NCBI GenBank assembly: GCA_019828595.1
Contig: JAHQRK010000023.1
Coordinates: 248,001 to 312,000, forward strand
Reading direction: 5' to 3'
DNA from: Aphanomyces cochlioides
Taxonomy: Eukaryota; Oomycota; Saprolegniomycetes; Saprolegniales; Verrucalvaceae
Length of the DNA: 64,000 bases
How positions within the stretch are numbered: the first letter of the stretch is position 1; each line of letters opens with the position of its first letter. The position numbers and the translations under genes were made by a program. Below are positions 40,852 to 52,981 of the stretch, in pieces. Under the pieces are notes generated by a model. The model saw only the letters and a list, made by a program, of their open reading frames with translations. It ran no database searches and was not told where the DNA came from.

Positions 40852-42731
40852 ATGAGATGGGGAATTGTATGCTTGTTGGCGGTGTGTGCCGCGGAATTGC
40901 ACCAGGTTCTGGTCGTCTCTAGACATGGAATTCGAGGGCCATATGGACCAGATGGCTTGGAACCGACTGAAGTCAACATGCAGCGATATTCCAAGTTGAA
41001 ATATCCGTTCCCAGTGAAAGGTACTGAATGGGGTACGTCCGAAGACGAAGCGGAATTGGTCTCTCCGAAAATCACCAAGCATGGCGCTCACGTGATACAA
41101 AACATGGGCAAAGTACTCTCGTTGTCAACATGGCTCTCTTGACTCGCTTCCTAGTACTTCGGCGCGCATTTATACCCAACTTTGGCGAAAATTCAGTGCT
41201 CTGACGCTTTCACATATGCAGACAACAATGAACGAGACATTGTACGCTAGAATATGATATGCATTGCTCAAAGACATACGCAATAGGTAACAGCTCAGCA
41301 ATTTCTCTCTGGCTTCCTTCCATCGTGTACATCACTCGTCCCGACAACAAATGACACGCGCTTGTTGTTCGAGCAAGGCCAAGATTCCACTGCGATCTGT
41401 CCTGCCACATCCGAATCCAGTATGGATTATCTTCTTTGCATTTCGTGACTCCGTCTAGTTTACAGCGGGGTCGTTGGTGACGTGACCACTGCCAATCTTG
41501 TGCGCATTTACAAACCTGAAATCAAAGCCGTTAACGATCTAGTGGGCTGCTGTGAACCCGTTGTCTGTGGCTTGAACTCTACGGCATCTTGCGATTTGTT
41601 TGGAGTACCCTCGCGATGGGTTAGATGATTATTCAAACCTCTATAACATCGTCTATAGAGCGGCAAGTTTTACGAGCCATGGCAGGATACATTGTCAAAG
41701 GCACAGTTTTTATCGGAATGGTTTCTTCTGCAAAGTCTAAACAATATGACAATCCCTCCACCTCTAACACTTGACGACATTGTTCAGCTTGGTGTTCTTC
41801 ACAAGGTATGTCAAGGACATACTTGAAGTCACTCAAACGATGACAATCCAGGTGCACATGGATTTGATCACGAACCAATTCAATGCTGAGAACTTTGGCT
41901 CGACTTTACTGGTCCACATCGTTGCTAGCATGCAGCAGGCTATCCAAGGCAGCTCCATCCCAATCCCCCCTGGAGAAGGTCCTCATTTGCTTCAGAGCTT
42001 GACGAACAAATTCCTCTTCTATGCTGGACATGACATCAATCTTATGTACCTGAGGGATTTACTTCGGTACTTCAGGAGTAATCCGACAATGTTCACGATG
42101 TGATTTTTGTAGACTCGAGTGGGAAACAGCACATTGGCTTCCCAACCAACCCAACGTTGGCAGCATGTTGGTTTTTGAACTCCATTCTTACGCCAACAAG
42201 AGGTAATGTCTGCATCTTCTCGCTCATTCTGATTTTGGGCTTCCAGTGCACTTGAAAGTGATTATTATGTTGAAGCTTACTTTGTCACCGCGACACCAAA
42301 TCAAATCCGCAATGCAGAGACGCTGTCGTTTCAAAATGTAAGGTTGAGTGATCATGATGAGAGCATAACTCGTTACTAGCCGCCTGACCGTGTCTTGGTG
42401 ACGATTCCTCATTGCTCCCAAGATGTGGTTCTCGCTGATGGCAAGGTTGCCACGAGGTGTAATTACACCAACTTCAAAGAGGTCGTGCTGATTGTACTTC
42501 GTTTCCGATGAGTACGATGTTTAGGCTGCGCGACTTGCTATTCGTCAAGCATGCGTGAGTCCAACATTGGCGAAATATGCCAAGTCGATGCCCAGTGGAC
42601 CTCGTGAAACCGCGTGGAGCTTCAAGATTGTCGTCGTTGCTGCTGTGTCCATTGCGCTTCTTATCGTATTGTGGAAGTACATTACGCTTTTGAATGCGCC
42701 ATCGGGAGGCAATTACGCTGCCCTCAAGTAA
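40852..42731 (+). CDS. Histidine acid phosphatase, membrane-anchored
   Basis: Ten exons: 40852-41112, 41155-41241, 41287-41419, 41459-41619, 41659-41805, 41852-42066, 42113-42202, 42247-42337, 42380-42481 and 42525-42731. They give 497 residues in consistent phase (introns 39-46 bp). A signal peptide (MRWGIVCLLAVCAA) leads directly into the catalytic SRHGIRGP motif (His25). ERDIVTAQQFL and the proton-donor AGHD (His323-Asp324) complete the clade-2 histidine phosphatase pattern. Several Cys in the lumenal part and one TM near 462-485 indicate a type I lysosomal or surface acid phosphatase. The ATG at 40852 is the only one that places the signal peptide at the N-terminus. Confidence 0.9.
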
Positions 42732-43056
42732 GCAAATGTATATACCCTTGTGTATGAAATCGAAATTTCTCCATGACTCAGCAGAAACTGAGAGAGTCCC
42801 CACACATTCTCATCGATAAAGCACGAAATTCCATCCAAACTGAGCTCCAGTAAACGTGATAGAAGCGACAGTTCGAGTTGTTGACATTGGGAATCCGTAC
42901 CAACGTCGACAAGACTCGCCATGACAGCATAAAAAACTCCAGTGAAAAGGATGTTTTCCAGTCATGTAGACACTTTGCTCGAGTTGTCTCCATGATTTTG
43001 ATTTGGCAGATGGGATTTCAGAACTTAGTGAACACTGTGACGCTTTATCGTTGAGA
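42732..43056. other. Spacer between phosphatase and EF-hand gene
   Basis: About 325 bp. Minus-strand frames here (within 42713-42993) have no recognisable features. It may hold the 3' UTR and the EF-hand promoter; an ATG at 42992 opens only a 16-codon frame. Confidence 0.4.
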
Positions 43057-43221
43057 ATGAGATCTTATGCACTCATACACCGTTTCATATTGCGAAAGGG
43101 CGCAACTGCATGGGGCACTCCCCGTCACTATGCTGCTGCTTTGGCGCAGCAGCTCCTCGATCTCTGGTTTCTTGTCTGTCATTTGCATTTCATGACAACT
43201 TTTGCATGTGCGTAGGATGAC

Positions 43222-43647
43222 ATGGACAGCAAGACGACGCCAATGTTGTATCGACCGCCTCAAGCGACTGTTGTCCCAGTCGACTCCTCGAAACGCAATC
43301 CCTTCGCCGTCATGCAGAGTTCTCTCACCCTCTCGAGCAATCTAACGCCGACACCGCCTTCGTTCTTTCGTCGTCTTGACGCTTACATTCATGCGAATAA
43401 TCTGCGTGCATGGGATGTCTTTGTCGCGATGGATCTAAACCAAGATAAACGGGTCACACTCGAAGATCTGCTCGATGGTTTGCATCAAATCAACTTTGAT
43501 TTGTCGCCAACAGAAAAGAGCGACTTGGTCGACTGGATGCACGAAGCCGTCGCGTCAGACGGTCTATCGTTCAAAGAGTTCACGCTCGCACTCAAACTCC
43601 GATCCACTTTGTCTCCAATACGATCTAAGCAAAGTAAAAGCATATAA
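43222..43647 (+). CDS. Small EF-hand protein
   Basis: The secure part is 141 residues from ATG 43222. It contains an EF-hand loop with all liganding positions (DLNQDKRVTLED in FVAMDLNQDKRVTLEDLL). A second, degenerate hand (HEAVASDGLSFKEF) follows it, so it may bind one Ca2+ per molecule. An upstream exon is plausible: ATG 43057 to 43173, a 42-bp intron ending GCGTAG at 43215, then in frame into DDMDSKTT, giving 182 residues. The target is unknown. The stop lies 7 bp from the convergent VPS13 stop. Confidence 0.72.
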   Translation: MDSKTTPMLYRPPQATVVPVDSSKRNPFAVMQSSLTLSSNLTPTPPSFFRRLDAYIHANNLRAWDVFVAMDLNQDKRVTLEDLLDGLHQINFDLSPTEKSDLVDWMHEAVASDGLSFKEFTLALKLRSTLSPIRSKQSKSI

Positions 43648-43654
43648 ACCTTGA

Positions 43655-46600
43655 TTACCCAAATAAACTATATTCATGGTCTTGAGCAGCCGGCGGCGCT
43701 TCCCCAAACAAATCGTAGGACGCTTTCTTGAAGCGCACGACCACGGGTCGTGGTGTGCTCACAATCACTTCTTTGAACGCTTGGGTCGATTTGATCGGAA
43801 TGCCGTTCACAGATAAGATCGTATCGCCTTCGCTGATTTTGCCAGTAGCCAACGCAGGTCCCGGTTCGCCATTTGAAAAGTAGCAGCATTCACGGACGAC
43901 CACCGTTTGGTAATCCTCTTGCTTAGCCACAATACCGAGGGCATCTGTCGTAAATAAGATCTCGTAAGTGTTGTTACTCACGGCCGTTTCCGTCGTGTCT
44001 TGCGCGTGCAAATCATCGCCTACAATGACCATGTACTTGGACCACCAACTTTGCTTTTCTTGCACGGTAAACGTAGCAGAATACCCAGGGTTGGGTTGGA
44101 GGCGAGTCGAGTTCTTGGAAATGTACAAGTTGAAAGCATTCGATTGAATTTGAAAACAAATGTCCCCCGTCGTGAGCAATGATGGCGTGTATCCCCAAGC
44201 AAACACAATTAACGCACGATCACTCGTCCAATTGCTTCGGGACGCATCCAAGTGATTTCTGCCACCAGGAAGGAAACGGATTTCAGCGCCATCTTTCAAG
44301 TACGTTTGCAAGACGATAGATTGCCGAGAGTTGTTCATAATACCAAGTGCAACACACGCTCGTGCTTCCAATCCAGTGTGATTGCTGTCCCAATCGTAGA
44401 CCAAATGATTCAAAATGGTCGGAAAATCTGACGACGATGTACAGCTATGCAAGGCATTTGAATGCTTCTGGACAATGCTTTGGTTGGAAAGAGACTCGTA
44501 TCGAAACGATGACGACGCCAGCGACGAGTCAGTTTTACCAATCAAGGTCGACACCAACGACGACACACCATCTTTCACGACTCCAGTTACCAGCGACGTA
44601 ACTTGAATCGATTCAATCAAGTTTAACGCTTGGCCTTTCAAGGAACTCTCGTAAAACGCCCCCATCGATTGCACCACGGATTCTTTGGTGGCAAACGCAT
44701 TGTTCAGCTTGTAAGCCTCCAAAACGAGAGAGGCATCTTTGATTCGAAACTTCAAGTTGGAGAGCCAAAAGCCTGCTGACGGATCGATACGATCGTCCTT
44801 TTCACGAATAAACGACACGACCACGCGGATAGGAGAGATTTGACACTGCTCAAAAAATGTTTTGCGGCCAGTGATGGCAGACATTTCCATCGAGTCAAAT
44901 GCTGTAAAATATGTCAACAAGTCAACTTCTTTGCCTTTGAAATGGGACGAAACTTCAGCCATCACCTTGTTGATGCGGTCCACAAATTTCATGGATGTTT
45001 GCAATCGCACGTCCTTGACGTTCAAGGTCAATTGCTCAATGTACGCATATTTTGGATGCCGTTTCGACACGTAAGTAAACTGCACAAAGTCCCCTCCCTT
45101 GGCTGGGGTCAAAACCTTTGGAAATTTGGAATCCTTCAGCAAGTCATCTAGATTGATCGCTCCAATTTGAAGGTGTGACTAATACGACAATTTAACATCA
45201 AACATTGTCAGTAAGTACTTACGTGAGTCGAAGTGCGGTCTTTAAACGAATCGAAGCGAATATTCGAGATGCTAAAGCGAGCAACATTTTCTGACTGTTC
45301 TCCACGAAATAGTTCAAATGCTGGGTCTGACTTCAAAGAATCAGTGAGGGTTACATCCAAGCCCGCCATCTAGGATAAATTGAGCGTGATTTCGGATGTG
45401 CCGAGGCTATACCTTGATATCATAGCCTATAACATCCCATTTTGACTGCTCAAAGTCTGGTTCAGTGTCCATACGAATGATGTCAATGACAAACGTAGCT
45501 TGAGTGAGACCACCAGTTTTAACGCTCACCTATTTTTATCACAATTTTTTTACGTAGCGAGGAGGACGATACCTGTAGGAATGGACAATATACATCATTT
45601 GGAATGATCAGGTCAAACGTATTTGGTGCATTAATACTGAATGATTCTGACCAGCTTGACGTTCCATTGATTCCCACAACGCTTGCACGAAGTGATCGTC
45701 TCTTACCCTCATTCCAATACAAGGAGTACGCATCACCAGCATTCACAATGTGATGTACGTCCTCGATTGTGTGAAGATTGCCATCGTCTTCCAAAAATAT
45801 TAGGGTCCACTGAGTACGGTTGACAATAACGTAGCGAGGTGTGATGCTCACTAAAGTGGTTAGCACTCCAAAATGACGAGTGGCGTAATCAGCAGAAACA
45901 CCAAATTCGTACAACCGGCCTTGGTTTGTCAATGTCAAGCACTCGTCTTGCCAGTTCATTCTTCTTGGATCTGGCTTGAATCGTGTTGTCCACGACGACG
46001 CTGCAGTCAATTTGAACCGAAGCAACGACGACGTTGAGTACAAAGTAATATCGGTATTTCCGATGACTGATCGGGCTTCCGGAATGTAAATGTCTTCCGC
46101 TTCGTTACCATAAATCAGGTTTAATCCGGTCTTGTTGATGATCCAAATGTCTGCAAGTAACGTAATTGTAATGGATTTGGCATCGTTTTCACTTAAGGAG
46201 ACTAAAATTGTCATCTGCTGCTTGTCGACACGCTTCAGAACAAGCGAAAACGTAGATGATTCACGCTTTCGAAGTAGAGGAAGCCAATTTGTTGTTTCGC
46301 ATCCAGGAACCTTGAAGGCAAACATTGGTGTACTCTTGCACCACCAAATAGCGGATTTGCAACCCACAACGACATCATCTCCTTTAGGCAATGACTGGGA
46401 GTCCTTGACTTGGTACATGATAGACACAGGAAGCTTGTTTTCCAGGACATAAGGCTCGTACAATTCAATCAGTCCTTTGTTCAATGCAACACAGAACACA
46501 GCAACTTGAGAGGCATTGCTGCTTGTAACACTGATTGTCGAGGAATTTGTTGCGTCGATTGGGATAGGGCTGCTGTAAGCCCAATCAGAGCCACTAAATC

Positions 46601-49600
46601 GAACCCGCAATTCGGATCTGTGGAGAGCTTAGCATTGATCATACACACAGAAATATTACCCATTCGAATACGCAACTGGAATAGCTGTTGTCTCAAACGA
46701 TTTCAAGTTTCCGATCTCAACGGGTGCTGGCCATGTTGGATCATAGACAAGCAACTGAATTTCGTTTGACAAGTGACTTTGAACTCTCAGATGAGATGAA
46801 ATAGTCAGGACGATGTGGCCACCAACAAGCTGAGTATCGCACGTTACACTAGGCAATAGTAAATTTTCGACAACATTTTGTTTCTAGTACCTCAATTTTG
46901 ACAAACTTCCACAGTTTTCCACAAGTGCAAATGGACGTGCCCCAAGTTGTTCCACGACAATACCTACACATTTTCAAGATAAATTTACAAGCGTCACGTC
47001 GTACCGCGCACAGGCTGCGAATCCATGCCAATGAGATCGACGCACAAGGTGTCGTTGTCTCTAGCATTCGAAGTGTACTTTCGAGTGACACCTGAGCCTT
47101 GACCCTTGACATGAACGTATCGAATGTCAGATGACAAGGTATTCTCAACCCGAATAATGTGAGTTGGCTCCGAACTCCACCAATACTCGATTGGCAACCC
47201 AGTTTCGTTTTTAATAGTACAAGGAGCACCACTTGCGATATCGCTGTGCTTACTCTTCATCAAAGTACCACCAGCAGATGCCAATGCTTCCAGCAAACCG
47301 TGTGTGACAGTAAATTTCAATTTGTCGGCTGTAATAGTCCATTGCATCGAGTTCATTTGATCGGATTTGCTCGAGTGTGATATATTCGTCATAACTGTAG
47401 CATTCAGCTTCCACTCAGGGCACAAAGAGTGCCAAATTCGACTATCAGGATTGTAATATGATGCAGCGAAAGAAATGTCTCCACCGCCAGTCGCAGTAGT
47501 TACGTCGTTGTTCGATGTTGCATTCACAAAAGTTCTGCACGTCGGTAGTTCCAATTGAAGCAAGCCCATGTCACATCCATCACAATCATTGATAAGAGTC
47601 AATTGCATCCGCTTAATATCGCAAGTCGCATGTCGCTGCACTTCAACATTAGAGGTATTTACTGGCGCGACAGAAGAAGCCACCGTTTGAGAGGGCTCAT
47701 CGGCTCCCGCTTTCATATCATTTTGCATGGTGCTAAAAACTTCAGTCAAAACTTGAGTGTCTTCATAAGAAAGGTAGACTTCAATTGGACTGATAGAGAC
47801 GTCAATTCTTTCTTGATGATGACCTGCATAAGGGACAAAACCTTGGTATGTGACGCTGAGGATCGTGGGCTCGATAAGTTGGACTAATGTGTCACTGCAG
47901 CCTTGACGATTGGCATTTCGCAGTAGCGCTTCACACTCACTGGCTTCTAAGGTCAATTTTTGGCGCATATTGTCTGGGTTATTTGGGAGGCTTTCATACA
48001 TAATCCCAAAATTTGCTCCAACTACAAACTCTAGGCCATTAGATTGGCCCAAGTCTCGAGGAAAGCTTAGTTGCACATTCTGAGCAACAATGGCCATCGA
48101 GAACGACTGGCCTTCAGCACTTGTAGCCTCAAGTTCTTGTTGCACAGTCTTCGTAGAATTTGAATCTGCAATGCTAAAAAATTGTGCAATTTCTTGTATA
48201 ACATGAGGGACCATTTTTCCATGCAGATTTGCCATCGTGATATGCATAGATGAGCTTTTCAGTTTGTCATTCCATTCGTATTTCAACGTTATCATTGTAT
48301 CTGATTCAATCAATTGAGAAATAGTAATGTTCGACAGGCTGATGTCCACCGAAGGGTTGACATCATTCATGGAGTTGACACAAACAACCAGGTTATTTGT
48401 TTCCAACACCACACCAATATCCAAGCTGCACGAAAAAGACTCCATCAGAAATGACAAAACCATAGTTGCAGCTTCAAGGTCAGTGTTCGCATACTCATAC
48501 ACGACAACAGGACGATTCGTGGCATTGTTTGCATGAAGGGGCTCCACAGATGATCCCAAAGTCTCTCCTCCAATATTTTCACTCAGCATTTCAAAGAACA
48601 TAAGGTAGTGTTGACGGGAAATGTTCAAGTGCATGTGAGGCATGTGGCAATCAATCGAAAAACGTGGTAACGGCTTTCCTTGATACACGTGGTAGTTGGT
48701 CATGATGTCAATGATTGAAATATCAAGAGTCAAGGGCTTTCCGAGCAGGTTGTCGTAGCCTCCACTGTTGTTTGAACTGAGTAGTCCAGCTTGTTCCAAA
48801 ACAACTCTCTTCTTGTCAGCACGAAAACCATTGTCGGTCACAGTTTCAAAGCGAGATCCTGAGTATTCAACTAATCCACTAGGATCGTGGGTAAGCTGTA
48901 AAGATGACGACACGAGCAAGAAGTGTTTTGGGTCAGAAGGATTTGTGGGAATTAAGATTTTGGGCTTATCAATGCAAACATTGAAGGTGACCGTCGCTGG
49001 CTCCAAAAGCATTTGGGTGGCACTCATCAAAGTTTGATTCACAAGGGTTCCCAAAATGCCCTGCAAGAAATAATCTACCAGTTCCAATATCTGTTGATGA
49101 AAGTATACGATGCGGATGGCGCTTAATACAATCGAAAGGGTGGCTGTTGAATTCATTTCGTACGAAAATTCCAATAGCTTTTTTGCTCCCAATTGTGTGG
49201 AGTCCAATCCAAAAAATGGTGCATATATTGCAGACTTTTCAAAACTGAAGTCGACACCAGTGACGTCACCCAAATCGCCTTTTATTTCATACAAGTTTTG
49301 GTCGTGGGCAATGTACACCAAGGAAGCATCAGTAATTGAAAGGGTTAGTAGTCGTCGGTCCAATAGATCCTTGTTAAAAGAAATATCGAATTTACGCAAA
49401 GATGCTGACAGTTTCATTCGTGGAATGCTGCTTACAGTCAAAAGTGTGCTTTGCTGTAAGTTGGTTGGGAACGAGGAATCGATGGTTCCATATGAAGATA
49501 ACATTGTATAGAGCTGGGAGATGGATGATGGGTTCCATTGAACACTCAATACATTGAAGTTGACGTCAACCAACGTGTCTGCCTCGCGAGTTGATGAAGT

Positions 49601-52323
49601 GCTTGACTTGACTTTCACTTGGATCAAATCCCCCGAGCCATCGGTTTTGGCCAAGTAGAAATACGGTGATGTTGGAGAGTAGCATTTATCCTCCATGAAT
49701 AAATCTTTAAGATTTGCCAGCAAAACAGAATACGTTGACCATGCTTCGTACTTGAAACTTGTGCCACTCAATATCAAACTGAACGCCTCAGCAAAATTGA
49801 TACGAACATCGTCAATATTCCAAAAGAATTGAATAGAACATGTCTCTTTCGTTAGAGAGGGAGTGACCTGGTTTTCAGTGGGTTGAAGCATTTCATCGTC
49901 GAATGGCTGAGACTTGAAATAAGGTTTGCATTGTGTTAGCAGTGATGTGTGTAATCGACCCAAATCAACTATAGTTTCTTTGGAGACATTGACGGCAAGC
50001 GAGGGTAAAGTTGCTCTAGCAACAACAACTGGTATTCCCGTGACCTTGTTCTTGATTGTGTCCACAGAGAATCCAAGATTAAACTGTGGAATAAGTGAAA
50101 CCTCATTTCGAGACACTGGCTGATACAAAACTTCGATTTCAGTCATATCAATTTGCCACGACCGCACATGCGAAGACGAAGGAGGTATATCCTTCAGGCT
50201 GAAACGACCAAAATCCAGCAACACCATCGGTGTTAAAGTAGAAGACGCATCTTCCGGTAGGAACACAACAGGAGCCTTCATATCAATCAAAACGTCGTAC
50301 TTCATGACCTTTCCTTTTGCCACAACTGCTCGCATGTCCGCCTCTTGTTCAGCAAATACATAGTTTTGCACGGAGCTTGTTGCGTAAGCCCATACGTCAT
50401 TCCACGCGGAATCATTGGTTTGAAAGAATTCGCATAATTGCAAAATGAACACAGCATCCAGTATGATTCGCAAAGGTTCAGCCGAAAGTTGAAATCTCAT
50501 TGTCGTCGCATTGATAACACCAATAGAAAAGTCAAATGGAACGATGGATTCTTCTGGTGATTGAAGAGTGCAGAACATGTGACTTGGAGTAGATTCCGTT
50601 CGCCAATTTAAGACATTAAGCTGCTGTAGCTGAAGCTGAAAAGTCCAGCGATCACTCGGTTGCACTTGGAAATATAGTGAACCTTGAAATAAGCATGTCA
50701 GGAGCCGCTTGTTTCCGTAAGAATAGAGTGCTGTTTCACCCTGCTTTAAGTCCAATTCGACGATCAAAATGCTGCAATCCTCTGGGACCTGAATTTCTTC
50801 CAATGCCACAGTTTCCTCAAAAGCTTTCTTTAAGTCAGCCTTTCCTTCAGCGGACAATACATCGGATTTTGACTCTTCACCAAAAAAGTAACCATACCAT
50901 GTTTGTGTTGATTGCGCAGCAGCTGACTTAGCTGATTCAAATTGCTCCTCACCGATTTCTCGCAATCTCATGACTAACTCGACGGGAAAGGTATCTTCCA
51001 ACTTTTGCAAATATGCCACTTGCTCCATTTTCAATGTGTTCTTTTGTAAATGATGTTGTTTGTACAAAGCAACGTACATCTTACGATCACGAGCCATTTT
51101 TCGCACCACAGACCAACGAAATCGAAACCTTTTCTTCTTGGAATAAAACCGCACTGCGTAATCCCACCAAACCTACAGCATGGTCAGTACCATACATTTG
51201 ATACGCGAAGTACGATGGAATAGTTGGAAATCGACAAAAATGGTCTGTGCCGGTTGTACCAGAAGTGAGCTTCGACGGCCATTCGACCCATCAAAGCTTT
51301 GTACATGAATATCATTTCATCGTACTGCTCACGGCTCAAATGAAACGACAAGTTTTCCACTGTGGTCTGGATACGATACTTGGGCGATTCCTTCGTGAAG
51401 ACACGGCTCTCATTTTTAATGAAACGAACCTTGAGCACGTCAGGACGAGCTCAATTGCATGATAACTTACTGTCAAAGAACATGGTGGAACGATTAGCCA
51501 TCGCATGTCTAATTGGCGAAAGTCGCTGTAAATGATTTTGCGCATGTCGTGCTCAAACGAAGTGGATTTCTCAAACTTTGTTGTTGGCGTCAAATGATCC
51601 CAATACACAGCCAAATTCTTCAATTTGGCCACCTTGTAAGTTTTCGTTAGGGGTGACGCACTACGGTCGACAAAAATCTTCTTGCCATCAGAATCTGTTG
51701 TCTCGATCGTAAAGCTTTCCATGAGGATACCACACGTGAAAGGACGATTGGGATTTGATGCTGAGTCTTCGTAGCGCAAGTGGAAGTCACGAATAGTAAT
51801 GACTAAATTGTCCATAATTCGAGACGTCAAGCGAGAAAAGAAAGACTCTTCGTCTTTTGCATTATTGTCGTGCATTTGATGCTGGCGGAGTAATTCTGCT
51901 CGTTCCAGTCGATTCCTTATTCCAATGAGCACTTCTTCTTGCGATGGCAACTACAGACAATAAGTTTGCCACATACTCGACGAAAAATTTTCTGTACCTC
52001 AGAATTTGGAACAGCTACCCCAAAAATCCCTTCCAATGTAATCTGGACACTCGAAGACCCTAATTGATTCCACGGAACCACAACGTGGATTTTTGCAATG
52101 CTTCCCTGCACAACTTGAATAGGCAAATTCAATTCAGCCAGGGCATTTGGCTTCAATCGCAAATTCGTCAAGAGCAATTCTCCACTCCACAAACCAACTT
52201 GCAACGAGTCCGGTGACAAGCCATCGACATACTTTCCCAGTTGGGATTGCAGGATCTACACAGTACATACAGCCTGCATGGAGAACAGGAGAGACATACC
52301 GACGAAATCAGGGCTTTGGCCAT
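43655..52323 (-). CDS. VPS13: VPS13-family lipid-transfer protein
   Basis: Eleven exons: 52300-52323, 51998-52255, 51471-51950, 51214-51429, 47005-51172, 46891-46963, 46660-46848, 45573-46617, 45413-45529, 45223-45369 and 43655-45178. They give 2746 residues with every junction in phase (introns 41-47 bp). The N-terminus is a chorein domain (LQSQLGKYVDGLSPDSLQVGLWSGELLLTNLRLK, then IVVPWNQLGSS-type strands). A long repeated beta region follows, which in this family forms a hydrophobic groove for bulk lipid transfer between membranes, and then a VPS13 adaptor-binding-like Asn-rich region. The last ~100 residues look like a PDZ fold (LGIVAK..., GKISEGDTILSVNGIPI), not the usual ATG2_C/PH ending. 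It is by far the largest gene here. Confidence 0.93.
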
Positions 52324-52981
52324 CTTAGCGCGATTGAACTTTCCCTGATCTTCCTTTCTCCGCCCTGTCTTGTGTCTGCGAACTTGAGATTTGATTGTGA
52401 AAACCGAAACTCAAGTTATGTTAAAACTTTTAACCAATCAAGTTACGAAAAATTTGAATAAAGTGATATGATTGGCTAAAATATTTACATACATTCTGTT
52501 GAAACAGTACAACCACGGGAGTTTAGGGGTTTTGTGGGTGCACATCCGGGGAGCACTTGTGGATTGTGGTGCACGGTGTTTGGCATTGTCGATGGAAACT
52601 ACAACACTTAGACGACACAACGTAAGCTCTGAGTTGCCTCATTTATCCTGGAGAGATTTGCCTGTTTAGGATTGTCAACATGCTTTTGTTCAAACGGGCA
52701 CAAAAGATTTTTTAATCCCGGAGATTCCTGGGGTGAAGGATACGAACAGAGGGTAATATAGACTTGTATAACCGATGAGGTTTGACTTCATTCGGCTGAA
52801 AAGGGCATTGCTGATTTCAATTCTTCATCGTCGGGTTCCCTTTTAAAGTAACCACTCCACCCCTAATATTCATTATACCCTAAAACCCTTCACCCCTAAT
52901 ATTCATTAAACCCTAAAACCCTTCACCCCTTTACCCTGTAAACCCTTGAAGCCCAACCTCATTTCTTGACTGAAAGGCATC
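52324..52981. promoter_or_regulatory. Divergent promoter region: VPS13 / HtrA, with 33-bp repeats
   Basis: On the VPS13 side are inverted CCAAT boxes, ACCAATCAAG near 52432 and GATTGGCTAAAA at 52469. On the HtrA side are two tandem 33-bp copies (52859-52891 and 52892-52924) of ACCCCTAATATTCATTaxACCC..., followed by a degenerate third unit. The repeat contains CCCTAAA, the complement of the TTTAGGG telomere repeat, but too few copies exist to be a telomere. No gene seen. Confidence 0.55.

Noticed and set aside
51173..51195. 23-bp intron in the VPS13 gene
   Set aside because: A donor 18 bp upstream gives a 41-bp intron in the same phase, matching the other introns.
52859..52950. Telomere repeat array
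   Set aside because: Only two CCCTAAA heptamers within a 33-bp minisatellite; genes continue on both sides.
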